In this document: positions 32,409 to 39,509 of the stretch, one piece after another
How the letters are laid out: every line of letters begins with the position of its first letter
How positions within the stretch are numbered: position 1 is the first letter of the stretch
Source: Azoarcus sp031556475
GTDB lineage: Bacteria; Pseudomonadota; Gammaproteobacteria; Burkholderiales; Rhodocyclaceae
Length of the DNA: 64,000 nucleotides
Direction of reading: 5' to 3'
NCBI GenBank assembly: GCA_031556475.1
Contig: JAVBSY010000008.1
Span: 62,001 to 126,000 of the forward strand
Notes under the pieces: generated by a model
Told to the model about the DNA's origin: nothing
Seen by the model: the letters and a program-made list of their open reading frames with translations, nothing else
Database searches by the model: none
Made by a program: the position numbers and the translations under genes

Positions 32409-32958
32409 TCGTAGCTTGCAGCGCAGTGTATAGAGCAGTCTTGCCGACCTTGAGGCGCGCTGCGGCCTCGCGGACGTTCAACCCGCTGGCGATGTGCTCT
32501 CGTGCTCGCTTTAACTTGTCTGCGGTGATGACCGGCTTGCGCCCGCCCTTTCGGCCACGTGCAGCGGCGGCGGTCAACCCCGCTTTGGTACGTTCGCGGA
32601 TCAGGTCACGCTCGAACTGGCTCAGTGCGCCGAACACGTGGAAGATGAGTCGCCCGCCCGGTGTGGTGGTATCGATGCTTTCGGTCAGTGACCGGAAGCC
32701 GACGCCACGCGCTTCCAGCGTACCTATCGTCTCGATCAGATGCGGCAGGGAGCGCCCAAGCCGATCCAATCGCCAGACAACCAGTACATCTCCGTCGCGC
32801 AGATAAGCCAGCGCGTCAGCCAAGCCAGGGCGGTCGGTCTTCGCTCCGGATACCGTGTCCTCGAATACTCGCTTGCAGCCCGCCTTGTGTAAGGCGTCCG
32901 TCTGCAAGGCGGTGTCCTGTTCCATAGTTGATACCCGCGCATAGCCGATCAGCGCCAT
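32392..32958 (-). CDS. Serine resolvase/invertase (Tn-type)
   Basis: 188 residues, full length. The catalytic domain starts MALIGYARVSTMEQDTALQT, where the S of YARVST is the nucleophile. VFEDTVSGAKTDRPGL and the VVWRLDRLGRSL motif follow, then the long E helix (FHVFGALSQFERDLIRERTK). The C-terminal helix-turn-helix is GLNVREAAARLKVGKTALYT. It belongs with Tn3/Tn402 resolvases that resolve cointegrates at res. It reads away from a possible res region (32998-33072) and its 3' end abuts the transposon-end repeats, so it is probably left over from a transposon that lost its transposase genes. Confidence 0.9.
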   Translation of the reverse strand: MALIGYARVSTMEQDTALQTDALHKAGCKRVFEDTVSGAKTDRPGLADALAYLRDGDVLVVWRLDRLGRSLPHLIETIGTLEARGVGFRSLTESIDTTTPGGRLIFHVFGALSQFERDLIRERTKAGLTAAAARGRKGGRKPVITADKLKRAREHIASGLNVREAAARLKVGKTALYTALQATSAADS

Positions 32959-32997
32959 TGCCCACCCTTTGTCCGTTATTCCGTCCGTCTATCATAG

Positions 32998-33072
32998 TGT
33001 CCGACAATCCATCAAACAAGCACATTTCCGGACACTATCCGGTATGACCGACTAATGACCGTTTGTCGGACA
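32998..33072. promoter_or_regulatory. Possible res site / resolvase operator
   Basis: TGTCCGACAA (32998-33007) and its inverted copy TTGTCGGACA (33063-33072) frame further TCCGGACA/TATCCGG elements, just upstream of the resolvase start. Placement and dyads fit a resolvase binding region; subsite boundaries cannot be set by eye. Confidence 0.5.
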
Positions 33073-33165
33073 AGGTGGTAACAAGATCAAGGTATCATTG
33101 CTTGCGCCATCCCATGCTGTAGAAGTAAGCGACCATTGGGGGTGGCTTTCTAGAGGGGGCTGTTT

Positions 33166-33534
33166 ATGGTTTCTGGGCAATTGCGGCTTTCGATCTTGAA
33201 TGCACCGGACGATCTAACACCATTGAAATTGCGTGGTTGGCTGCGCAGCGAGGCCGAGAGCATTCAAGGCTTGGCCAAGGACAAGCATGACCTGATCATG
33301 ATCCGTTTGTTTTTGCCGGAACGGTTGCAGTTGGCAACCACACAGAGGCAACTCGACAAGATCTTGCAGGGAATCGTCGATCGTTTTCCGAACATCTTCA
33401 GGGTTGAGCTACGGCCAGTTGCCAAGTCGCTTACGGTCATAGAGATGGGTCAAGCGGCCGAGGAAGCGCAAACCGATCTGCAGGCGATGCTCAAGGACAT
33501 GAATCAAGACAACAATCCACCCACCATTCATTGA
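33166..33534 (+). CDS. Unknown small protein
   Basis: 122 residues starting MVSGQLRLSILNAPDDLTPL. Includes a predicted alpha/beta unit (RGWLRSEAESIQGLAKDKHD; PNIFRVELRPVAKSLTVIEM) and an acidic C-terminus. GAGGGGG precedes the ATG at 33166 by about 10 bases. No family recognised. It may pair with the gene at 33571 as a small cargo operon. Confidence 0.5.
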   Translation: MVSGQLRLSILNAPDDLTPLKLRGWLRSEAESIQGLAKDKHDLIMIRLFLPERLQLATTQRQLDKILQGIVDRFPNIFRVELRPVAKSLTVIEMGQAAEEAQTDLQAMLKDMNQDNNPPTIH

Positions 33535-33570
33535 TTTCAAACATGTCAGCATCACTTCATAGGAGGGTCT

Positions 33571-33987
33571 ATGCCGATCGTTATATCTGACAGTAGCCAG
33601 GAAGGGGGGGTAGCTCTACTGCTATTTCATTGCGTCTTTAACGGCAGCGAATCGATTACGCATTTTACACATGAAATTGACTTTGAATTATATCAGTCCC
33701 TCCCTAATGCATACGCAATATGCATTGCTGAGAAAGCGCAAGAACATAAAAAAGTAACCGCTGGATTCATCATTAAAACCAACTGTATGCACCACGACAG
33801 CAACTTCACTGGGATCCTAACTAATGCAGCTATGGCGGTTCCAAAGTTGATGAGTCTTATTGGCGATCACTCCAGCTTTCTTCCGGCACGTCTAGGTATT
33901 TCTGGAGATACTCTGCCTACCGAGATGGAAATGCTGAGGATAATGACTACGCAAGCTCTTAAACATGGCGTTGCTGGTACGGCATAG
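33571..33987 (+). CDS. Unknown AT-richer cargo protein
   Basis: 138 residues behind AGGAGG: MPIVISDSSQEGGVALLLFH, CVFNGSESITHFTHEIDFEL, then AGFIIKTNCMHHDSNFTGIL, LPTEMEMLRIMTTQALKHGV. Lower GC than its surroundings suggests recent acquisition. No motif with an assignable activity; predicted soluble. Confidence 0.5.
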   Translation: MPIVISDSSQEGGVALLLFHCVFNGSESITHFTHEIDFELYQSLPNAYAICIAEKAQEHKKVTAGFIIKTNCMHHDSNFTGILTNAAMAVPKLMSLIGDHSSFLPARLGISGDTLPTEMEMLRIMTTQALKHGVAGTA

Positions 33988-33998
33988 ATATCCAGTCA

Positions 33999-34511
33999 TT
34001 ATTTCATTGGGGCCTTCGCGTTACGCTCGGCCTGAAGGATCCTTTCCAGACGGCCGCCACGCCCATACGGGATATTGAAGTGGCGTAGCAGCCAGGCGAT
34101 CGACAGTGGGCCGTCGTGCTCTTTGAGGATTTCGCGCAGGATCGGGAGCACGGGATCGTCCACCGTGCCTTCGCGTTCGTCCTGTTCGGCAGTGGCATCA
34201 GCCCTCAGAAGCGAATTGCGCTTGCCGGCGTTCGCCAGGGGCTGCATGCACTGCCGGCGAATCGAGAGCATGGCTTGGTAAAGAAGGGCGCGATCGCCAG
34301 GCGTCATGCCGGTCGATGCGCTCAACTGCTTCAGCGTCTCCTCCAATTCGCTGCTGAGATATCCGGAGACGGTCGCCGCCACAAGGTTATAGGCGTCGTC
34401 GTTCCTCAGAGGAAGTCTGATGGACTCTGCGAGAGGATCTGGCTGGCTGGTTCGTTTGGTACGTTGAGACACACAAGCCTCTTTTTTTTCGTTTTTCTTC
34501 GAAAACAGCAC
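33999..34511 (-). CDS. Unknown ICE protein, helical
   Basis: 170 residues. The Lys/Glu-rich start (MLFSKKNEKKEACVSQRTKR) precedes helical segments LVAATVSGYLSSELEETLKQ, GDRALLYQAMLSIRRQCMQP and a C-terminal winged-helix-like part (ILREILKEHDGPLSIAWLLR HFNIPYGRGGRLERILQ). The C-terminal pattern, in which a helix pair is followed by a glycine-rich turn and basic helix, fits DNA binding. No family name was recognised. Confidence 0.5.
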   Translation of the reverse strand: MLFSKKNEKKEACVSQRTKRTSQPDPLAESIRLPLRNDDAYNLVAATVSGYLSSELEETLKQLSASTGMTPGDRALLYQAMLSIRRQCMQPLANAGKRNSLLRADATAEQDEREGTVDDPVLPILREILKEHDGPLSIAWLLRHFNIPYGRGGRLERILQAERNAKAPMK

Positions 34512-34546
34512 CGAGGCGTGTGTATAGCGTTTTTACGCGTGCGTGA

Positions 34547-34627
34547 CTAGACCTGATGGATCAGTTCCCACTTGGGTGGATGATGGCGAGCGTTGATCGC
34601 CGCCGGCGGCAAACTCAGTTCACTCAT
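34547..34627 (-). CDS. 26-residue coupled micro-ORF
   Basis: MSELSLPPAAINARHHPPKW then ELIHQV. Its ATG overlaps the end of the GNAT-like gene (ATGAGTGA), implying coupled translation. Support is the overlap and the protein-like composition only. Confidence 0.3.
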   Translation of the reverse strand: MSELSLPPAAINARHHPPKWELIHQV

Positions 34628-35156
34628 CGAGGCCTCTCCCGGTCGCGTAATACCAGTCCTCGCCAGCGGCCAGGCGTGCGCTGATCGCACGCTGCAGGCG
34701 TTCGCGCACTGGCGCCAAGTGTGCCCAGCGTTTTTTCCGCTCCTCGAGGTCGGTGATGGACAAGGCGTCGGCCACCTGCAGGCCGGTGCCTGCCAGACGT
34801 CGGGCGTATTGCCAGAAATCCCTAGCGGTATCGAGCTCGTGGACGGGGTGGATAGGTAGACCGTGCGCCTGGTGGAGCTGCCACAGCAGGGCAAGGGCGT
34901 AGCCTTGGCGGTAATGTGCGGGCGTGATCTCGATTTCGTAGAGCCAGAGCTGATCGTCGAGCGGCGTCACGGCATAGGTGGCAGCGCCCACCCGGACGCC
35001 GGCGCGGGTAGCGATCGTGACCGTCCAGTCCGGATTCGGCGAAGTGGGCGTCATGTGGTAGTTCGCCTGCCGTGTGAGCCGGATCTCGGGCAGACGCGCA
35101 ATCCGCCGCTGGGCGACCCACCGCAGGATAGTCATTCGCAGGTTAATCATCCGCAC
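34620..35156 (-). CDS. GNAT-fold acetyltransferase-like protein
   Basis: 178 residues at most; the first start is GTG, with in-frame ATGs at 35150 and 35135. The central region WTVTIATRAGVRVGAATYAV, then LWLYEIEITPAHYRQGYALA and LLWQLHQAHGLPIHPVHELD, follows GNAT strands 2-5. ITPAHYRQGYALALL matches motif A (the R/Q-x-x-G-x-A/G acyl-CoA loop). Usual GNATs transfer acetyl groups to small molecules or proteins; the substrate is unknown. The motif-A sequence R-Q-G-Y-A-L is close to the consensus. It lies in a - strand set of small ICE genes with sprT-like and kfrA. Confidence 0.55.
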   Translation of the reverse strand: MRMINLRMTILRWVAQRRIARLPEIRLTRQANYHMTPTSPNPDWTVTIATRAGVRVGAATYAVTPLDDQLWLYEIEITPAHYRQGYALALLWQLHQAHGLPIHPVHELDTARDFWQYARRLAGTGLQVADALSITDLEERKKRWAHLAPVRERLQRAISARLAAGEDWYYATGRGLDE

Positions 35157-35171
35157 ACTCGCTCTACGCCG

Positions 35172-36005
35172 TCACTCGACAGGATCAAATTCGGCCGCAT
35201 TGCACGCCTCTCCGCCGCACAACAGGCGCAAACCCGGTTTGCCCCACACCTGTGCCTCGCACTCGGGGCAACGGTATTTCACCCGATTGCTACGGTTGCC
35301 GGGCGTCGGAGCAACCAGTAACGCAGCCAACTCGCCAGTGAATCCGAGCGGTTTGCCATCGGCGTCGGTCGCGGCCTGGAGCGCCGCCGGCGGGGGACGC
35401 TGCCCGCTGCTTCCACCCGCACTGGCGCCGGTACCGGAAAAGGTTTGGGGATGCACGGGCGGGAAGCGATCGAGCCACGACACTTGAAACCCCACATCCA
35501 ACAACTCGGCCGTGGCCCGCATGAAGGGACCATCCTCGATCGCGTAGTCCGCGATCTTCTCGCCGGTTCGTGCGCCGCCAGGTCTGCCGGTGCTCGACGG
35601 CATCAACCCGATCGCCTCCATTTTGTCGGCCCATTCCTTGTTGTGATAACCACGCCGTCCCGGTTCGCCGAAGTGAAACTGCCAGGCGTGGGCCATCTCA
35701 TGTACCAGCGTTTGCAAAATCTCCAGCAGGGGCACAACACCGAAGTAGGACGGGTTGATGGCGATTTCGTCCGTCATCTTCTTGTCGGTGCGATGCGCAA
35801 ACCGACGTGAAGAGAAGTAGCCGTAGGTGCGCTTCTCACGCTGCATCGTGATGAGGCAGTGAGGCAGGCGTCCGTCAAAGAGACGGGCGTTGTAGTGATC
35901 GAACGCACCTTCCAACTCGGCATAAGCCTGCGTGGTCGGGTTTGACGCCCCGGCCGTGGCCGGGGTCTCTGGAGGTGGAGGGCGTTCGTTCGAGTGGGTT
36001 TTCAT
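35172..36005 (-). CDS. SprT-like zinc metalloprotease-domain protein
   Basis: 277 residues from the ATG at 36005. The SprT domain has LEGAFDHYNARLFDGRLPHC, then the HExxH zinc motif in TLVHEMAHAWQFHFGEPGRR and a downstream GYHNKEWADKMEAIGL, which supplies the third ligand region. The C-terminus has two C-x2-C/G-type pairs (YRCPECEAQVWGKPGLRLLC, then CNAAEF), a probable zinc ribbon. ICE-borne SprT-like proteins are common and unexplained; a Spartan-type DNA-protein crosslink protease is the closest known activity. An alternative start at 36029 would overlap the palindrome described at 36014. Confidence 0.8.
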   Translation of the reverse strand: MKTHSNERPPPPETPATAGASNPTTQAYAELEGAFDHYNARLFDGRLPHCLITMQREKRTYGYFSSRRFAHRTDKKMTDEIAINPSYFGVVPLLEILQTLVHEMAHAWQFHFGEPGRRGYHNKEWADKMEAIGLMPSSTGRPGGARTGEKIADYAIEDGPFMRATAELLDVGFQVSWLDRFPPVHPQTFSGTGASAGGSSGQRPPPAALQAATDADGKPLGFTGELAALLVAPTPGNRSNRVKYRCPECEAQVWGKPGLRLLCGGEACNAAEFDPVE

Positions 36006-36013
36006 GTTCTTAG

Positions 36014-36037
36014 TTTTTGGATTGCACAATCCAAAAA
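36014..36037. promoter_or_regulatory. Perfect 24-bp palindrome upstream of sprT-like gene
   Basis: TTTTTGGATTG (36014-36024), CA, CAATCCAAAAA (36027-36037). Full dyad symmetry 9 bp before the start codon suggests an operator for a dimeric repressor. It could also form a weak hairpin in either direction. Confidence 0.6.
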
Positions 36038-36118
36038 TAACGCGACAACGATGAAAGACGCAAGCCGGGCATCATGAGAAATTCCCAAATGCCCGGCTAA
36101 CCTCGGGTATGTGGGAGA

Positions 36119-36472
36119 TCACTCGTCCGGATACAAACGCTTGAATTCTTCTTCTCTTTCACGATCCCATTTCCGGTGGGTGTTGTCCCTGGCCTCGGCC
36201 ATTGCCTCGGACACTTCAATCAGCCTTGGGAAATGCTCGTACACCCAACTGCCCACTTGGCGAAGCCCTTCGGTCTCCCCGTGCTCCATATATACCTGAA
36301 TCATGTTCATGACCACGCGGCTATAGCGGCTGTCCAGAGGGGCAAGGATTTCGCCGATGGAAAACGAGTGCCCTGCGTTGTATAGCGAGAGGATGCATTT
36401 CGCCAACGCACCTTGTCCGCTTGTGCCTGGGTGCTGCTTTACCAAATCCAAAGCTTCGAGATAGGCATCCAT
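36119..36472 (-). CDS. Unknown ICE protein
   Basis: 117 residues from the ATG at 36472 (AGGAG 9 bases upstream): MDAYLEALDLVKQHPGTSGQ, ALAKCILSLYNAGHSFSIGE, ILAPLDSRYSRVVMNMIQVY, RQVGSWVYEHFPRLIEV. Entirely helical and soluble. Similar short proteins occur beside sprT-like and kfrA genes in related elements, but no function is known. It precedes the sprT-like gene in the same transcription direction. Confidence 0.55.
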   Translation of the reverse strand: MDAYLEALDLVKQHPGTSGQGALAKCILSLYNAGHSFSIGEILAPLDSRYSRVVMNMIQVYMEHGETEGLRQVGSWVYEHFPRLIEVSEAMAEARDNTHRKWDREREEEFKRLYPDE

Positions 36473-36502
36473 GCGCCTTCTCCTTTTCAATGGTTATTCA
36501 GA

Positions 36503-37219
36503 TCACTTCTTGCCAGCCGCTTGCAGCGTTGCAAGGAGGGCCGTGTTCTGTTCGGTGAGGGCATCGAGCTTGCCGCCCTGACGTGCCGCTTCCTCACGGG
36601 CTTGCGCGGCATCCTTACGTGCCTGGTCGAGTTCGGCCTCGGCCTTCTTTGCGCGCTCGGCTGTCCGGTTCGCTTCCTCGGCCGACGCCGCCGCGCTCTT
36701 CTCGATCGAGGCGATGCGCTCGCGCAACTGCGCCAGTTCAACGGCCTGTGCCTGTGCGTGCTGCTGGGATTCAGCCAGGCGCTGTTCAAGCGTGGCGATT
36801 TCGCTGTTCGCCTGGTCAAGTGCCGTCTCGAGATCATCGACCGTCTGCGCCGCATCGGCCAATTCGCGTTCGGCCTGCTCGCGCTGCTCGCCAGCTGCTC
36901 GAACGACCTCAGCAACACGACGCTCTGCCGCCTTCACAGCCTTGTCGTTCAACTCGGTCGCAAGCTGGGCGATGCGTTCGGTCAGCGACCGAGTGACGGC
37001 CGCGACCTCTTCGGCAACCTCTACCGGCAACTCGGCGACCGGGACCACCGTAGTCGCCGTCTTCGACGCGATGTGTTCGTCCCACACGCTCTTGAGCCGG
37101 TTCGGATTGCCACCGCCGACCTTCTGGCGTAGCGCGAAGCCGGTCACGTTCCGGCCGGCAGCGATAAGCGCGTCGCCGGCGGCGATAATCTGTTCTGGTG
37201 CAAATTCAGCGGGGCGCAT
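36503..37219 (-). CDS. kfrA: KfrA-type DNA-binding coiled-coil protein
   Basis: 238 residues. The N-terminal winged-helix (about 1-60) reads RPAEFAPEQIIAAGDALIAA, then GFALRQKVGGGNPNRLKSVW. It is followed by about 170 residues of uninterrupted Ala/Glu/Gln/Arg heptads, a long alpha-helical coiled coil. This is the KfrA layout: an autorepressor that binds its own promoter through the N-terminus and contributes to plasmid segregation or stability through the tail. The ATG at 37219 follows AGGAGG. AT-rich tandem repeats at 37258-37298 upstream are the likely binding site. Confidence 0.85.
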   Translation of the reverse strand: MRPAEFAPEQIIAAGDALIAAGRNVTGFALRQKVGGGNPNRLKSVWDEHIASKTATTVVPVAELPVEVAEEVAAVTRSLTERIAQLATELNDKAVKAAERRVAEVVRAAGEQREQAERELADAAQTVDDLETALDQANSEIATLEQRLAESQQHAQAQAVELAQLRERIASIEKSAAASAEEANRTAERAKKAEAELDQARKDAAQAREEAARQGGKLDALTEQNTALLATLQAAGKK

Positions 37220-37257
37220 GGGGTGTTCCTCCTGGCAGTTGATGGCCTCAATATAAC

Positions 37258-37300
37258 ACAACAAACAAAGAAATAAACAAATAAACTAACAAATAAAAAG
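37258..37300. repeat. AAATAAAC tandem repeats at the kfrA promoter
   Basis: AAATAAAC (37271-37278), AAATAAAC (37279-37286) and AAATAAAA (37291-37298), preceded by AACAAACAAAG. The tract is about 40 bp before kfrA on its upstream side. KfrA proteins are known to bind AT-rich repeats in their own promoters, so this is the probable operator. Confidence 0.55.
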
Positions 37301-37488
37301 CATGCGAGAGCCGGATACTCGGCAACGGCCGGTGCAGGCCGTGTTCTGCAAATCTCGAGGTCGCAGGCGTTTTTCGAAATCACAAGCGTTTCCAACGGGT
37401 TATGAACGCCCTACACTAATGACGCTTGCAAGCCGGCAGCAGCAACAGCGCACTTGCCGGGATATACAAAATATTGCATAGTTATTGC

Positions 37489-37827
37489 ATGATCGATCCC
37501 AAGCCCGTCGAGTTCCGAGGCAGTTCCCTTGATGACCTTCGCTCCTTTCCGCTTTCGGCAAGGCGCGAGGCCGGTCATCAACTCGATCGGGTTCAGAACG
37601 GCCAAGAACCGGACGACTGGAAGCCCATGAACACTGTGGGCCAAGGTGTGAAGGAGATTCGGATTCGGGATGCTGCCGGGGCATTTCGGGTCATGTACGT
37701 TGCCAAGTTCGCTGATGCCGTCTATGTCCTTCACTGTTTTCAGAAGAAGACAGAGAAGACCAGCAGGGCCGATTTGGACTTGGCATCGAAGCGTTACCGT
37801 GACTTGTTGCAGGAGCTAGGCCAATGA
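37489..37827 (+). CDS. higB: RelE/HigB-like toxin (phage Gp49-like family)
   Basis: 112 residues: MIDPKPVEFRGSSLDDLRSF, PLSARREAGHQLDRVQNGQE, then GVKEIRIRDAAGAFRVMYVA and KFADAVYVLHCFQKKTEKTS. The beta-sheet order, the basic KEIRIRD and RVMYV strands and the LHCFQKKTEKT end are those of HigB/Gp49-like ribosome-dependent mRNA interferases. The antitoxin follows with a 4-bp overlap, so toxin comes first, as in higBA. Two TATTGCAT boxes (37472-37491 region) overlap the start and could be the operator. It is a probable stabilisation system for the element. Confidence 0.85.
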   Translation: MIDPKPVEFRGSSLDDLRSFPLSARREAGHQLDRVQNGQEPDDWKPMNTVGQGVKEIRIRDAAGAFRVMYVAKFADAVYVLHCFQKKTEKTSRADLDLASKRYRDLLQELGQ

Positions 37828-38105
37828 GCAACCAACGATTTACCAGCGTCTGGGATGCCATCGAAGACACCCCGGAAGAAGCGGAAAACATGAAGCTGCG
37901 TTCCGTCCTGATGACGGCGTTGAAGAACCACCTCACCCGTGCAGAAATGAGCCAGGCGCAAGCCGCCAAGCTCTTCGGTGTGACACAGCCGCGTATCTCC
38001 GACCTGATGCGTGGCAAGATCAACCTGTTCGGCCTTGATGCACTGGTGAACATGGCGACGGCTGCCGGGCTTCACATCGAAATGCGTGTGCTCGAAGCCG
38101 CCTGA
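37824..38105 (+). CDS. higA: HigA-like XRE-family antitoxin
   Basis: 93 residues. A helix-turn-helix of the XRE type occupies about 42-75: MSQAQAAKLFGVTQPRISDL followed by MRGKINLFGLDALVNMATAA. The N-terminal tail (SVWDAIEDTPEEAENMKLRS) is probably the toxin-neutralising part. It overlaps the toxin gene by 4 bp. Such antitoxins repress their own operon as a complex with the toxin. Confidence 0.85.
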   Translation: MSNQRFTSVWDAIEDTPEEAENMKLRSVLMTALKNHLTRAEMSQAQAAKLFGVTQPRISDLMRGKINLFGLDALVNMATAAGLHIEMRVLEAA

Positions 38106-38202
38106 CCTTCCCGAAACTCGCAGTGTGTCGCTTTGCCAAGCGAGAACGGTTTTCGAAAATCCCTCCGGGCACATCGGCGTTACACCATGACATCTTCTCG
38201 AT

Positions 38203-38238
38203 AAGGCTTCTCGCAGACCATCGTTTGCGAGAAACCTT
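38203..38238. other. Long hairpin downstream of the HigBA pair
   Basis: AAGG-c-TTCTCGCA (38203-38215) pairs with TGCGAGAA-a-CCTT (38226-38238) around a ten-base loop, and a T6 run follows ten bases later. It may act as a terminator for higBA, although the T-run is distant. Confidence 0.45.
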
Positions 38239-38399
38239 AGCGTACGATTTTTTCCGTTTCGTGAGCTGACCCCAGGGGCCGAAGTGCGGTGAGCGGTCGT
38301 TATGGAGCCCCCCGTACATCACTGCCTCATTCAGAGACTTATGTTTACGTGCATTCGCGTTCTGAAAACGACACAGGGGCTACAACACAAGGAATGAGC

Positions 38400-39398
38400 A
38401 TGTTCAGAGAGACAGTGTTCAGATGGGAGCGAGCAAGGAAGCAGTCACTGCTGAAGGGCGATTTGAGCACTGCACGTGCGGCGCAAGCAGAGATAGAGCA
38501 AGCGTTTCGGGCAACTACGATAAGCATCCCGGCGAGTATTCCGCAATACATCAAGCTTGCTCGCATGGGGTACAAAATGATTCGACAGATCGTTTGTCAG
38601 ACCGATGAAACGTCGTTGGAAGATCATGTCACGGACAAAGACTTTGACGAGCTTAAGATCTTTGTTGGGAATCTGTTCGGTGTGAACCTAGGCAAGACAA
38701 CACTCGTGCGGGTTCCAGCAAATCTGCTGTCGCAGTGGTCGTCTGGGGAATCGCCGGAGGCCACAGCGATAAGCTGTGGCATGGACGAGCACCTGATTAT
38801 GCTACCGGATTCTGGTTTTCAGTCGCTCGATCTTGTCGCGCATGAACTAGGCCATGCCGCAGAGTTCATCATTCGGAGACAGCTTGGGACCGACTGGAGC
38901 GTGCTCAACCGGCCTATCGTTTCCGAGACTATGGCTTACTATGCACAATTCCATCACCTTCTAACTTATGGCACCGCTAATCGCAGACGAGGAGCTCTTG
39001 GCGCCTTCCTGGTTCCCTATCTGGTGACTCAATATGCGTTTGCCGCGGACGAAGATGAGCACTGCAAACAGGTGCGGAATGCGCTTCAAACCGAACGATT
39101 TTCGGCATTCAGAAAGGTTGATGTATTCACCTTGGACATTTTGGAGCGGTTCCTTCAGCCATATGAAGGTCGCTCCCTGCAAGAAATTTATTTCTCTCCC
39201 ATCGAATTACGATTCAGCATCCCACTTGCATTGAAACTGCTGGGTAGGCCAAACGCAATGCACAGCCTCGCAATTGCAAACTTTGATGTCCCGTTTGTCG
39301 ACATTTTTCAAGAACACGAGCTCGACCACGACGAACTGCTGGATTTCACAGACCTGGATTCATTGTTTGCCTCGTTCATAGCCGGCTGTCAGCACTGA
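38400..39398 (+). CDS. Zinc-metallopeptidase-like protein (HExxH)
   Basis: 332 residues from the ATG at 38400 (AAGGA six bases upstream); a GTG at 38289 would add 37 doubtful residues. The helical body carries LDLVAHELGHAAEFIIRRQL (HELGH zinc motif, about 150 residues in). About 30 residues later comes PIVSETMAYYAQFHHLL, where the E of SET is well placed as the third zinc ligand of a gluzincin, as in M3/M32 oligopeptidases. The total length is half that of M3 enzymes. It follows a toxin-antitoxin pair in the variable region, so a defence or regulatory protease is a possibility. Substrate unknown. Confidence 0.6.
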   Translation: MFRETVFRWERARKQSLLKGDLSTARAAQAEIEQAFRATTISIPASIPQYIKLARMGYKMIRQIVCQTDETSLEDHVTDKDFDELKIFVGNLFGVNLGKTTLVRVPANLLSQWSSGESPEATAISCGMDEHLIMLPDSGFQSLDLVAHELGHAAEFIIRRQLGTDWSVLNRPIVSETMAYYAQFHHLLTYGTANRRRGALGAFLVPYLVTQYAFAADEDEHCKQVRNALQTERFSAFRKVDVFTLDILERFLQPYEGRSLQEIYFSPIELRFSIPLALKLLGRPNAMHSLAIANFDVPFVDIFQEHELDHDELLDFTDLDSLFASFIAGCQH

Positions 39399-39509
39399 GC
39401 GACTAATCACAACTTCCCCAATACATCACCGGACAAAGCATCCGGCAACCTCACTGACGGGAAAACCGAGTACAAGCGGGCCAACTGAGGGGGTTGCTAC
39501 ACTTGGCTG

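Noticed and set aside
32150..32806. + strand open frame opposite the resolvase
   Set aside because: Antisense of a full-length serine resolvase with intact catalytic motifs.
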